Assembly (NCBI GenBank): GCA_029861085.1
Contig: JAOUAE010000026.1
Location: 1 to 13,324, forward strand
DNA length: 13,324 nt
Direction: 5' to 3'
DNA from: Candidatus Nitrosopumilus sp.
GTDB lineage: Archaea > Thermoproteota > Nitrososphaeria > Nitrososphaerales > Nitrosopumilaceae
The notes beneath the pieces are model-generated. The model saw only the letters and a program-made list of their open reading frames with translations. It made no database searches and had not been told where the DNA came from. The first letter of the stretch is position 1; the number at the start of each line of letters is the position of its first letter. Of this stretch, positions 6,997 to 12,166 are shown piece after piece. Made by a program: the position numbers and the translations under genes.

Positions 6997-7431
6997 ATGT
7001 TTGAGAATTATTCATCAGCAGATATCCAAGAAGTTATAGAGGTAAACAAACTGGTTGTCTCTCATGATAACGAACCACAGGGCGTATCAATGGATACTCT
7101 GAATGAAATATTTTATTACGTTAATTCTTTTAATGACATACCAGACCGAAGAGCAAGAATAATCAAAAAGGCAACATACATCCTTGCAGGAATATCTTAC
7201 AATCAGCCTTTCGTGGAGGGCAATCGTAGGACTTCGTACTACATACTGAAAAGTTTTCTTGGTAGAAATGGATTTACCTTGAGATTTTACAATGATATGG
7301 ACAAGAATCTTTTTGCGGATTTGTTAAGACGTACAGCCGAAGAAAAATTTGAGGACGATCCATCAATATACACAGAAGTAGAACATTATCTAAACCAGAA
7401 AGTAGAGAATGTAAAATTTGATTATTTGTAG
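6997..7431 (+). CDS. Fic/Doc-domain protein with substituted catalytic His
   Basis: The 144-residue protein carries a compact Fido fold signature. The family motif H-P-F-x-x-G-N-x-R appears as QPFVEGNRRT at residues 70-79, after an alpha-helix containing RRARIIKKATYILAGI and before the helix SYYILKSFLGRNGF. Active Fic enzymes use the His to transfer AMP or another phosphate group from a nucleotide to a target hydroxyl. Here that residue is Gln (codon CAG, one base from His), while the anion-binding G-N-x-R part is intact. The protein is the length of a free-standing Doc-like toxin. No (S/T)xxxE(G/N) inhibitory helix is obvious. A minus-strand micro-gene resembling a ribbon-helix-helix antitoxin converges on it, overlapping its 3' end by 10 nt. 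It may bind nucleotide without transfer, or be a neutralised remnant. Confidence 0.75.
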   Translation: MFENYSSADIQEVIEVNKLVVSHDNEPQGVSMDTLNEIFYYVNSFNDIPDRRARIIKKATYILAGISYNQPFVEGNRRTSYYILKSFLGRNGFTLRFYNDMDKNLFADLLRRTAEEKFEDDPSIYTEVEHYLNQKVENVKFDYL

Positions 7432-7535
7432 GATAGCAATTCGAAAAGCTCAGGGTCTGCGTCTATCATGTCCTTTACTTCCTCAACCATCTTAGAATTC
7501 TTTATTCCTTTTGGGAGGGTCGCAGTCACTGACAC
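7422..7535 (-). CDS. 37-residue ribbon-helix-helix-like micro-protein
   Basis: A minus-strand frame starts with GTG at 7535 and ends with TAA (7424-7422), 10 nt inside the 3' end of the Fic gene. The product begins with a short strand of the MetJ/Arc kind, MSVTATLPKG, followed by a helix KMVEEVKDMI and a short second helix DPELFELLSY. Strand-then-helix after a V-x-V-x-L-P start is typical of ribbon-helix-helix DNA-binding antitoxins, though 37 residues is at the short limit and the loop is long. A TATA-like box sits exactly 26 nt upstream of the GTG, supporting a leaderless transcript and this start. It might regulate its own promoter or the convergent Fic gene. It could also be an unrelated micro-protein. 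Confidence 0.5.
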   Translation of the reverse strand: MSVTATLPKGIKNSKMVEEVKDMIDADPELFELLSYK

Positions 7536-7557
7536 ACGTGTATAATGCCAAAATTAC

Positions 7558-7564
7558 TATATAA
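7558..7564 (-). promoter_or_regulatory. TATA box for the ribbon-helix-helix-like micro-gene
   Basis: TTATATA on the minus strand is centred 26 nt before the GTG at 7535, the spacing expected for a leaderless archaeal transcript. Confidence 0.45.
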
Positions 7565-7572
7565 TCATTTTG

Positions 7573-7604
7573 CATTATTGTAATTCTACATTATTGTAAT
7601 TCTA
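7573..7604. repeat. Tandem 16-bp duplication
   Basis: CATTATTGTAATTCTA occurs twice head to tail with no mismatch, and CAT begins a third copy. The second copy runs over the stop codon of the minus-strand micro-gene ending at 7602. Looks like slippage or a small local duplication. Confidence 0.8.
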
Positions 7605-7757
7605 CATATCTTCTTCATAATCCCCATACTGAAAATATTCTGGCTTGTACCAAGTACTGCTAGAATTGTAAAAATCACACTCGTAGTACATTGGATGTAA
7701 TGGCCATAGTCTTTCTTGTTCTGTCATGTACTTGTTTAACCAATCTTTTTTTGCCAA
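7602..7757 (-). CDS. Aromatic-rich micro-protein (41-51 aa)
   Basis: This frame is not in a known family. From TTG at 7757 it encodes 51 residues; from ATG at 7727, 41. The shorter form has 11 aromatic residues out of 41, a Pro-rich start (ERLWPLHPMYYECDFY) and an acidic aromatic end (TWYKPEYFQYGDYEEDM). It has no membrane helix and a single Cys. Evidence that it is translated comes from a second copy of its last 18 codons at 6773-6826, where four of six base changes keep the amino acid or the stop. It lies 34 to 64 nt behind the minus-strand gene at 7792-8268, so the two may be one transcript. The conserved tail suggests a short binding peptide or an interaction tag, but no function can be assigned. 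Confidence 0.55.
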   Translation of the reverse strand: MAKKDWLNKYMTEQERLWPLHPMYYECDFYNSSSTWYKPEYFQYGDYEEDM

Positions 7758-7791
7758 GTAATTTTGGGTTTTGTGATGATTCTAGTGTGAA

Positions 7792-8268
7792 TTAATTATA
7801 TTCCTCATCACTATACTCGTATTTTTCCCATACCTCATCAGACCATTTTGATCTGTCAGTGCCATATTTTTCCAGAAACTCTGCTTCTCTTTGTTCCATT
7901 TGTTCTTCTATCTCTTGTGATTTCTTGTCTAGGTGTTCTAGTTCTTCAGTTGCATAATCTCGCATCTCTGCAAACATTCGAAGCGAATATCCTGCCATCA
8001 AATAATTAGTGCAAACACTCAATCCAAGCTCTTTCATTTTCTCGAAGATAGATTTTGCAGTAGATAGATCACATTTTGTAAGTTTGATTATTTCATAGAG
8101 CAAATCATCTTCTTGTAAATTTGATTTTGCAGCTAAGACAAGATTTCGTGTAATGTCAATGATTTTTTGCTCCTCAATTTCAGGAGATGTTTTGTTACTT
8201 GCAGAGTCTAGTTGCATCTTCAATTCTGCTGCAACATTCGGATTCTTCAGATCCCATCTTAAAACCAT
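7792..8268 (-). CDS. Hypothetical protein with acidic coiled-coil C-terminus
   Basis: Not recognised. From the ATG at 8268 it has 158 residues; an ATG at 8310 adds 14 residues (MSPSRHSSFVCCFE) that look less protein-like and run into the divergent gene, so the inner start is preferred. The middle part looks helical (EEQKIIDITRNLVLAAKS, then LLYEIIKLTKCDLSTAKSIF), possibly a small helical bundle with a helix-turn-helix-like stretch (LTKCDLSTAKSIFEKMKELG). Then comes a long charged coiled coil (DYATEELEHLDKKSQEIEEQ) and a Trp/Tyr/Glu-rich tail (SDEVWEKYEYSDEEYN). No signal peptide or membrane helix. It is divergent from the gene at 8333 and upstream of the aromatic micro-gene on the same strand. 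A DNA-binding role is possible but unproven. Confidence 0.6.
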   Translation of the reverse strand: MVLRWDLKNPNVAAELKMQLDSASNKTSPEIEEQKIIDITRNLVLAAKSNLQEDDLLYEIIKLTKCDLSTAKSIFEKMKELGLSVCTNYLMAGYSLRMFAEMRDYATEELEHLDKKSQEIEEQMEQREAEFLEKYGTDRSKWSDEVWEKYEYSDEEYN

Positions 8269-8332
8269 CTCAAAACAACAAACAAATGAAGAATGTCTAG
8301 ATGGACTCATTACAAAAATTGGAGCGTATGTA

Positions 8333-8731
8333 ATGTTTTGTTATCTAAATTCATGGAAATTAATCTCGGATAAAAATACCCATCAACAAAATAAAGAGTT
8401 ACGTGACAATTGGGTTGAAAATGCAGCATCATTGAAAGAAACGATAGGGAATTTGGACGGATTTATGGCTCGCTCATACTATTTGAAAAATAAGAAAAAA
8501 TTGGATGCAATGACAAATCAAGAGCAGCGTAATTTATTTTTGGAATTCAATTCAAAACAAGCAAAAAAACTTGAAAAATTATTACTAAAAAAAATACCAG
8601 AGATGCAACAGGTTGAAGATGTTTGGGAAAACCTGAAAGCAGATGACTGGAAGTACATAAATTATAATTTAGTTACAGGTAAAGCATCATTTAGAAAAGA
8701 ATCTCGTAAATCAATGACTAATCAGGCGTAG
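8333..8731 (+). CDS. Hypothetical helical, Lys-rich protein, possibly 5'-truncated
   Basis: Not recognised. From ATG 8333 the product has 132 residues, all-helical in character and basic (KNKKKLDAMTNQEQRNLFLE, SKQAKKLEKLLLKKIPEMQQ), with two Trp-containing turns near the end (VEDVWENLKADDWKYINYN). The frame stays open upstream to 8153, and the residues just before the ATG (CLDGLITKIGAYV) still read as protein continuing the first helix. However, that stretch overlaps the 5' end of the minus-strand gene and has no start codon except one deep inside it. Either the true start is a rare codon or the gene lost its 5' end when the neighbouring gene arrived. No membrane segment or metal motif is present. 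Confidence 0.5.
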   Translation: MFCYLNSWKLISDKNTHQQNKELRDNWVENAASLKETIGNLDGFMARSYYLKNKKKLDAMTNQEQRNLFLEFNSKQAKKLEKLLLKKIPEMQQVEDVWENLKADDWKYINYNLVTGKASFRKESRKSMTNQA

Positions 8732-8757
8732 ATAATCTAAAAAATCAACTTTCATGA

Positions 8758-8769
8758 GCACATTTGTGC
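8758..8769. promoter_or_regulatory. Short palindrome upstream of the 93-residue gene
   Basis: GCACATTTGTGC is a perfect inverted repeat (5 bp, 2-nt centre). It lies 13 nt upstream of the TATA-like box at 8783-8789, a usual place for an archaeal activator or repressor site. It could also be a chance palindrome. Confidence 0.25.
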
Positions 8770-8782
8770 CTGGATTTTCATC

Positions 8783-8789
8783 TTTAAAT
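8783..8789 (+). promoter_or_regulatory. TATA-like box for the 93-residue gene
   Basis: TTTAAAT is centred about 32 nt before the ATG at 8818, giving a predicted leader of only a few bases. Confidence 0.35.
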
Positions 8790-8817
8790 CAGATAGAGTG
8801 TCACTAAAATTAATCAA

Positions 8818-9099
8818 ATGAGTGTAACGTGGAGAGAAAGACTAAGTCAAAGAAGACGGGAAATTGGAATAGAAGGCCCAGAATATGACTACATACAGAG
8901 GTACATCGAGTCCTATTGCTCTGAGGCTGACCGTCTGTGCAAAAAAATTGACATGAACAAAACAGTAGATGAAGTAATAGACTCTATGAAAGATAGAAAG
9001 TTTGACGATTTTACTAAAGGAGTGATTAGTTCTATTCACAAAAAGAGGGGCTATGATCCGGATGATGGAGATAAAAAAGAAATCACTACCTTAGCTTAA
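8818..9099 (+). CDS. Hypothetical small charged protein (93 aa)
   Basis: Not recognised. The 93-residue product is soluble and helical. It opens with a basic stretch (WRERLSQRRREIG, residues 5-17), then an aromatic-acidic segment (YDYIQRYIESYCSEADRLCKK), then a helix with a regular charge pattern (TVDEVIDSMKDRKFDDFTKG), and ends in an Asp-rich turn (GYDPDDGDKKE). Two Cys (34 and 41) are too far apart for a simple knuckle. The ATG is supported by a TATA-like box 32 nt upstream and a tight leader. It is the last gene of the accessory stretch and faces the phasin-like gene tail to tail across about 230 nt of A+T-rich DNA with no supported gene. Confidence 0.6.
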   Translation: MSVTWRERLSQRRREIGIEGPEYDYIQRYIESYCSEADRLCKKIDMNKTVDEVIDSMKDRKFDDFTKGVISSIHKKRGYDPDDGDKKEITTLA

Positions 9100-9301
9100 G
9101 TAAAGTATCAAGCAGAAAATGGATTTTCATTTAATTTCAATAAATCAAAACCTGCATATTATTTTGAATTTCTTTTTTCCTAAATGTTTCTCATTAATTA
9201 TTATTCAGTTCAATTTAATATTTGATTTAAAATCTCCAGCAAAGAAGAGAACAGTTTTACGCTTCATAAAAACAATGATCCTATACAGATTATTAATTAG
9301 G

Positions 9302-9326
9302 TAAAAAATAAAAAAATAAAAAACAA
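9302..9326 (-). terminator. T-rich terminator of the phasin-like gene
   Basis: On the minus strand, five bases after the TAG of the phasin-like gene, the DNA reads as three runs of 6-7 T separated by single A. Such oligo-T arrays are the standard archaeal intrinsic terminator. A weak hairpin (TCACAC with GTGTGA, 9327-9348) spans the stop codon. Confidence 0.6.
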
Positions 9327-9331
9327 TCACA

Positions 9332-9745
9332 CTAGTTTTTTTGTGTGAATGGGGTCATCCAAGATTGGATGATGTTTTTGTTTAAATCAGCAAATGCATT
9401 TACGTTATCGTTAAATGTTTTGATATTTTGTACGGTTGCGTCAATTGTTGTTTTTACCAATTGGTTGTTTATTGTACTTGCTTGGACAATTTGCTTGTTG
9501 GTATCAACAATTGCAGTTTTTGCAGAATCAGGAATATCAGTTTTCATTCCAGCTTTTTTTGCAAATTCTTGTTGCATAGATACTGAAGCATCGATTGTTT
9601 TTTCGCATGTTTTCATACATTCTTTTTGTAAATCTGTTGCTGCTTGAAAATACTGAGGGGTATTTTTTGAAATATTCTCAAAGTATTTTTGAACATTTTG
9701 CTTGTATAATGAATATACATCGCTTGATTGTGTTTGAGTGCTCAT
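9332..9745 (-). CDS. Phasin-like polyhydroxyalkanoate granule-associated protein
   Basis: From the ATG at 9745 the protein has 137 residues, almost all amphipathic helix, with many Gln, Asn, Thr and Lys and no Pro breaks except near 62-64. The pattern SLYKQNVQKYFENI, FQAATDLQKECMKTCEKTID, then TIDATVQNIKTFNDNVNAF matches the small helical phasins that coat polyester granules and help their synthase; Thaumarchaeota are known to carry polyhydroxyalkanoate genes. The frame can start 8 codons earlier (9769), but a TATA box at 9776-9770 lies 28 nt before 9745, so transcription starts there and the inner ATG is the true start. It is divergent from a winged-helix regulator and shares its operator region. 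An unrelated coiled-coil protein is the alternative; function rests on composition and context. Confidence 0.6.
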   Translation of the reverse strand: MSTQTQSSDVYSLYKQNVQKYFENISKNTPQYFQAATDLQKECMKTCEKTIDASVSMQQEFAKKAGMKTDIPDSAKTAIVDTNKQIVQASTINNQLVKTTIDATVQNIKTFNDNVNAFADLNKNIIQSWMTPFTQKN

Positions 9746-9769
9746 ATCAAACCACTCTGACAGCATCAA

Positions 9770-9776
9770 TATAAAC
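9770..9776 (-). promoter_or_regulatory. TATA box of the phasin-like gene
   Basis: GTTTATA on the minus strand is centred 28 nt before the ATG at 9745, so the transcript should be leaderless or nearly so. The presumed BRE (plus-strand 9777-9782) touches the first TGGTAA half-site. Confidence 0.5.
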
Positions 9777-9779
9777 TAT

Positions 9780-9815
9780 TGGTAATGAATGGTAATGGTT
9801 GGTAAACAATACCAA
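9780..9815. promoter_or_regulatory. Operator array: four TGGTAA-type half-sites at 10-bp spacing
   Basis: TGGTAA occurs at 9780, 9790 and 9800, and the inverted form TACCAA at 9810: four half-sites in exact 10-bp register. The last two form a perfect palindrome, TTGGTA-AACAA-TACCAA (9799-9815). The array fills the space between the TATA boxes of two divergent genes and touches both BRE positions. One-turn spacing puts all half-sites on one face of the helix, as expected for cooperative binding, most simply by the adjacent winged-helix protein. Confidence 0.6.
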
Positions 9816-9816
9816 T

Positions 9817-9823
9817 CTATATA
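9817..9823 (+). promoter_or_regulatory. TATA box of the winged-helix regulator gene
   Basis: CTATATA is centred 27 nt before the ATG at 9847 but only 6 nt before the ATG at 9826. That spacing favours 9847 as a leaderless start. Confidence 0.45.
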
Positions 9824-9846
9824 ACATGGAATTTGATACGATTTTC

Positions 9847-10128
9847 ATGGCTTCATACAGAACAAGCATGCAGATTGTTGGAGATCTTTTGACTGCCACA
9901 AAAGAGTCAGGCCAGGAGGGAATTAAAACAACTGCACTAATTTCAAAGGCCAATGTACCACATTCCCGATTATCAAAATTAGTATCAAATCTTATTGGTT
10001 CTGGGTTGATTAACAAAATTGAATTTGATGGAAAACACATCTTTGTTATTACTCAAAAAGGGAGAAAGTACCTGGAGTCCTACCAAAAATTCTCTACTGT
10101 CGCAGAATCCTTTGGGTTAGAGCTCTAG
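9847..10128 (+). CDS. Winged helix-turn-helix transcriptional regulator (HTH_45-like)
   Basis: From ATG 9847 the protein has 93 residues; ATG 9826 adds 7 and TTG 9799 adds 16. The sequence follows the archaeal HTH_45 winged-helix pattern: first helix YRTSMQIVGDLLTATKES, second helix TTALISKANV, recognition helix HSRLSKLVSNLIGSGLINKI, wing EFDGKHIFVITQKGRKYLES. The GxxYLES ending is typical of the family. It most likely acts as a dimeric DNA-binding protein. The phased TGGTAA operator immediately upstream, shared with the divergent phasin-like gene, suggests it controls itself and that gene. The alpha/beta hydrolase gene starts 22 nt downstream on the same strand and is probably co-transcribed. 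The start at 9847 is chosen because the TATA box at 9817-9823 would not include the upstream ATG in the mRNA. Confidence 0.75.
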   Translation: MASYRTSMQIVGDLLTATKESGQEGIKTTALISKANVPHSRLSKLVSNLIGSGLINKIEFDGKHIFVITQKGRKYLESYQKFSTVAESFGLEL

Positions 10129-10150
10129 AATTTTCTCAAAAAGAAAAACA

Positions 10151-10999
10151 ATGATTCAAAAGTTTGTTCAAGTCGGATCTCATAAAATTCGATATATTGA
10201 AGCTAGCAGTAACTCAAAAAAAGTACTTGTGTTAGTCCATGGTCTTGGTGCATCTGCAGAAAGATGGGAACATGTAATTCCAGAATTGAGCAAGAAATAC
10301 ACAGTGATAGCACCTGATCTGCCGGGATTTGGATATAGTGATAAACCTTCATTGGATTATACGCCACAGTTTTTTGCAGAATTTCTCTCTGATTTCTTAG
10401 AAACTATTGATATCAACCGTTGTAGCATGATTGGCTCGTCTCTAGGCGGCCAAATCATAGCCGAGTACGCTATGACATATCATGAAAAAATAGAAAATGT
10501 TATTTTGGTTTCACCAGCAGGAGTTATGAAACATCTTACTCCTGCCCTAGAAGCTTATGTAACAGCCGCACTTTACCCCGATCCAGATACTGTTTCCTAT
10601 GCTTTTCAGATGATGTCAGGGGCAGATGAGGAAGTTCCTGTTAACGTAATAGATGATTTCATAGAAAGAATGCTGATGCCAAACGCAAAGATGGCCTTCA
10701 TGTCATCTCTCCTGGGTTTGAAAAATGCGGATGTGATTAACCATAGACTTGTCAATATTTCGGCATCTGCTTTAGTAATTTGGGGGGAGAATGATCCTGT
10801 CATTCCGATAAAGTATGCAAATGATTTTGTTACATCCTTAAAAGACTGTCAATATATTGAGATGCAGAATTGTGGCCATACACCGTATGTTGAAGATCCA
10901 GAAAGATTTTCAGATTGCGTATTGGATTTTTTAGACAATAGAGGAGTTCTCGTTATGATTATGAAAAAACTTATGGGGAGATACAGAAAAAGGTTGTAA
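10151..10999 (+). CDS. Alpha/beta hydrolase
   Basis: A 282-residue alpha/beta hydrolase with the full catalytic set: oxyanion region VHGLGASAERW (29-39), nucleophile elbow G-S-S-L-G (Ser97), acid in WGENDPVIP (Asp215) and His243 in CGHTPYVEDP. The lid is at about 125-200. The order and spacing match the esterase, haloperoxidase-like and meta-cleavage hydrolase group. The C-terminus has an extra hydrophobic-then-basic segment (VLVMIMKKLMGRYRKRL, 267-282) after the usual final helix, which could attach it to a membrane or a hydrophobic granule. It follows the winged-helix gene by 22 nt and lies next to a phasin-like gene, so a polyester or 3-hydroxyacyl-ester substrate is a reasonable guess; the lipase-box elbow is compatible. 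Esterase of unknown substrate is the safe call. Confidence 0.85.
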   Translation: MIQKFVQVGSHKIRYIEASSNSKKVLVLVHGLGASAERWEHVIPELSKKYTVIAPDLPGFGYSDKPSLDYTPQFFAEFLSDFLETIDINRCSMIGSSLGGQIIAEYAMTYHEKIENVILVSPAGVMKHLTPALEAYVTAALYPDPDTVSYAFQMMSGADEEVPVNVIDDFIERMLMPNAKMAFMSSLLGLKNADVINHRLVNISASALVIWGENDPVIPIKYANDFVTSLKDCQYIEMQNCGHTPYVEDPERFSDCVLDFLDNRGVLVMIMKKLMGRYRKRL

Positions 11000-11053
11000 G
11001 ATAATTAGAGTATTTCAGTTAAAATTGTGCAATAAAATTACTATAAAGTTTAT

Positions 11054-11338
11054 TTAATCATCAACAAACGATTCTTTTTTGAGTCCTTCTGGAAGAGTTA
11101 AATCCCCTTGAAGTAAATTTCTTTGAAGTAAATCAATAACTTCTTCAACATCATATCCTAATTTTTCTAATTCTTTTTCAGTGATTTGGGAAAGTTTTGC
11201 ACCAATATTTTGTCCTCCTATCCTACCAAACGCAATGGCAGTAAAACGAAATTCATTTTCATCTATTGTAAAATTACCAGTGATCTTTGCAGCCATCTGA
11301 CTTCCGTGAATATTATTAATGTGAACTTTAAGATCCAT
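11054..11338 (-). CDS. Hypothetical protein, third gene of TrmB-like operon (94 aa)
   Basis: Not recognised. The 94-residue soluble protein has a beta-rich N-terminal half (MDLKVHINNIHGSQMAAKIT, then EFRFTAIAFGRIGGQNIG) and a helical C-terminal half (ITEKELEKLGYDVEEVIDLL), ending in an acidic tail (FVDD). The compact alpha+beta layout with a Gly-rich turn at 38-46 suggests a small binding domain. It starts 8 nt behind the Cys-rich gene, so it is translated from the same message, as the last gene of a three-gene operon that begins at 12121. It faces the alpha/beta hydrolase gene tail to tail across 54 nt. Confidence 0.7.
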   Translation of the reverse strand: MDLKVHINNIHGSQMAAKITGNFTIDENEFRFTAIAFGRIGGQNIGAKLSQITEKELEKLGYDVEEVIDLLQRNLLQGDLTLPEGLKKESFVDD

Positions 11339-11346
11339 TTTAGAGA

Positions 11347-11790
11347 TTAAATTTCTACAGCTTTGTTGACGTTGTCATCAACTAAAAAGCTCCAATGTTT
11401 ATTATCATCAACTTTGAAATCATTAACCTTAAGTGGAATTACTTGTTCATCTAGACATTCATGCTTGATTTCGCCATTTTCTTTTAATTTTACTAATTTC
11501 CATTTGTATTTTCCTTGTTGTAATTTACATACAGTTACGGCCCATTTTGCGTCAACGTCGATTTTTGGCATTCCCACCGTATCAGCGAGTTCTTCAATTC
11601 CAAGTTGCTTTTCTTCACAGAATCTTTTCTTACAGACACCACATCTCCATACATCAACTGACCCTATTGTACGCTCATCGATATTGATGTTTATTACACC
11701 AAAATAGACTGGTTGATGTTTACAACTTTCAGTGTCAATATTCAATGCTGTTGATAAATTTTTAGCATTATTTAGTTCTTGCATCATCAT
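11347..11790 (-). CDS. Cys/His-motif protein, second gene of TrmB-like operon (147 aa)
   Basis: Family not recognised. The N-terminal part carries possible zinc ligands: C23-x-H25 in SCKHQPVYF, and C50-x2-C53 with C58 in WRCGVCKKRFCEE, with a beta hairpin between them (VININIDERTIGSVDVWRC), as in a treble-clef or zinc-ribbon knuckle. The remainder is mostly beta with repeated Trp/Lys strands (WAVTVCKLQQGKYKWKLVKL, then KHWSFLVDD). It starts with three consecutive ATG codons (11790, 11787, 11784) and overlaps the upstream TrmB-like gene by up to 23 nt, which implies coupled translation. The third gene follows 8 nt later. A nucleic-acid-binding or co-regulator role is possible; the sequence does not settle it. 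Confidence 0.72.
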   Translation of the reverse strand: MMMQELNNAKNLSTALNIDTESCKHQPVYFGVININIDERTIGSVDVWRCGVCKKRFCEEKQLGIEELADTVGMPKIDVDAKWAVTVCKLQQGKYKWKLVKLKENGEIKHECLDEQVIPLKVNDFKVDDNKHWSFLVDDNVNKAVEI

Positions 11791-12121
11791 AAGATTTTTC
11801 TAAAATTACGCCGATATTATCAACCGTTTTATTTTGTTTAAATTCAATTTTTTCTCTCTCACACATCTTTCTATACATGTTAACTGCTGTAAATCTAGGA
11901 TGCATAGCCTCAAATTCAGTTTCAGAAATATCAATAAATGCGCCAAGAGCCATTAGATCTTTAGAGGCTTTTTTAGTCTCATCAAGTGAGAGTTTTAATT
12001 TTTCAGCAATTGTTTCAGGAGTCATCTTGCCATTACATGTAACTAACAAATATACTTTAGCCTGAATAGGTTCTAATCGAATTTGAGAGACTAGATCGTT
12101 TTCAATTCCAGAAAAAGACAT
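11768..12121 (-). CDS. TrmB-like winged-helix transcriptional regulator, first gene of operon
   Basis: The 117-residue protein is a stand-alone TrmB-type DNA-binding domain: helix LEPIQAKVYLLVTCNGKMT (16-34), helix ETIAEKLKLSLDET (36-49) and recognition helix KKASKDLMALGAFIDI (50-65), then the phrase FEAMHPRFTAVNMYRKMCE (70-88), which in TrmB relatives follows the wing (H-P-R-x-A-x-x-N-x-Y). No sugar-binding effector domain follows, so it is a short form as is common in Thaumarchaeota. The ATG at 12121 has a TATA-like box (12152-12146) 27 nt upstream, giving a leaderless transcript. Its 3' end overlaps the next gene by 23 nt. Target genes are unknown; autoregulation of the operon is a reasonable inference. 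Confidence 0.75.
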   Translation of the reverse strand: MSFSGIENDLVSQIRLEPIQAKVYLLVTCNGKMTPETIAEKLKLSLDETKKASKDLMALGAFIDISETEFEAMHPRFTAVNMYRKMCEREKIEFKQNKTVDNIGVILEKSYDDARTK

Positions 12122-12145
12122 CGTTTTTAAAATAAACTATAACAA

Positions 12146-12152
12146 CATAAAA
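12146..12152 (-). promoter_or_regulatory. TATA-like box of the TrmB-like operon
   Basis: TTTTATG on the minus strand is centred about 28 nt before the ATG at 12121, consistent with a leaderless start. Confidence 0.4.
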
Positions 12153-12166
12153 CATGATCTGTGAAG

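Noticed and set aside
8153..8332. N-terminal 60 residues of the longest plus-strand frame at 8153-8731
   Set aside because: Most of it is antisense to the minus-strand gene and reads as Ser/Cys/Phe-rich shadow; only the last 15 or so residues look protein-like.
9119..9304. 61-codon plus-strand frame after the 93-residue gene
   Set aside because: Hydrophobicity comes from T-rich DNA, there is no promoter or domain, and it ends in the T-rich terminator region of the opposite gene.
9799..9846. TTG 9799 and ATG 9826 as starts of the winged-helix gene
   Set aside because: The frame from 9799 runs through the operator palindrome and TATA box; ATG 9826 is only 6 nt after the box. Kept as less likely alternatives.
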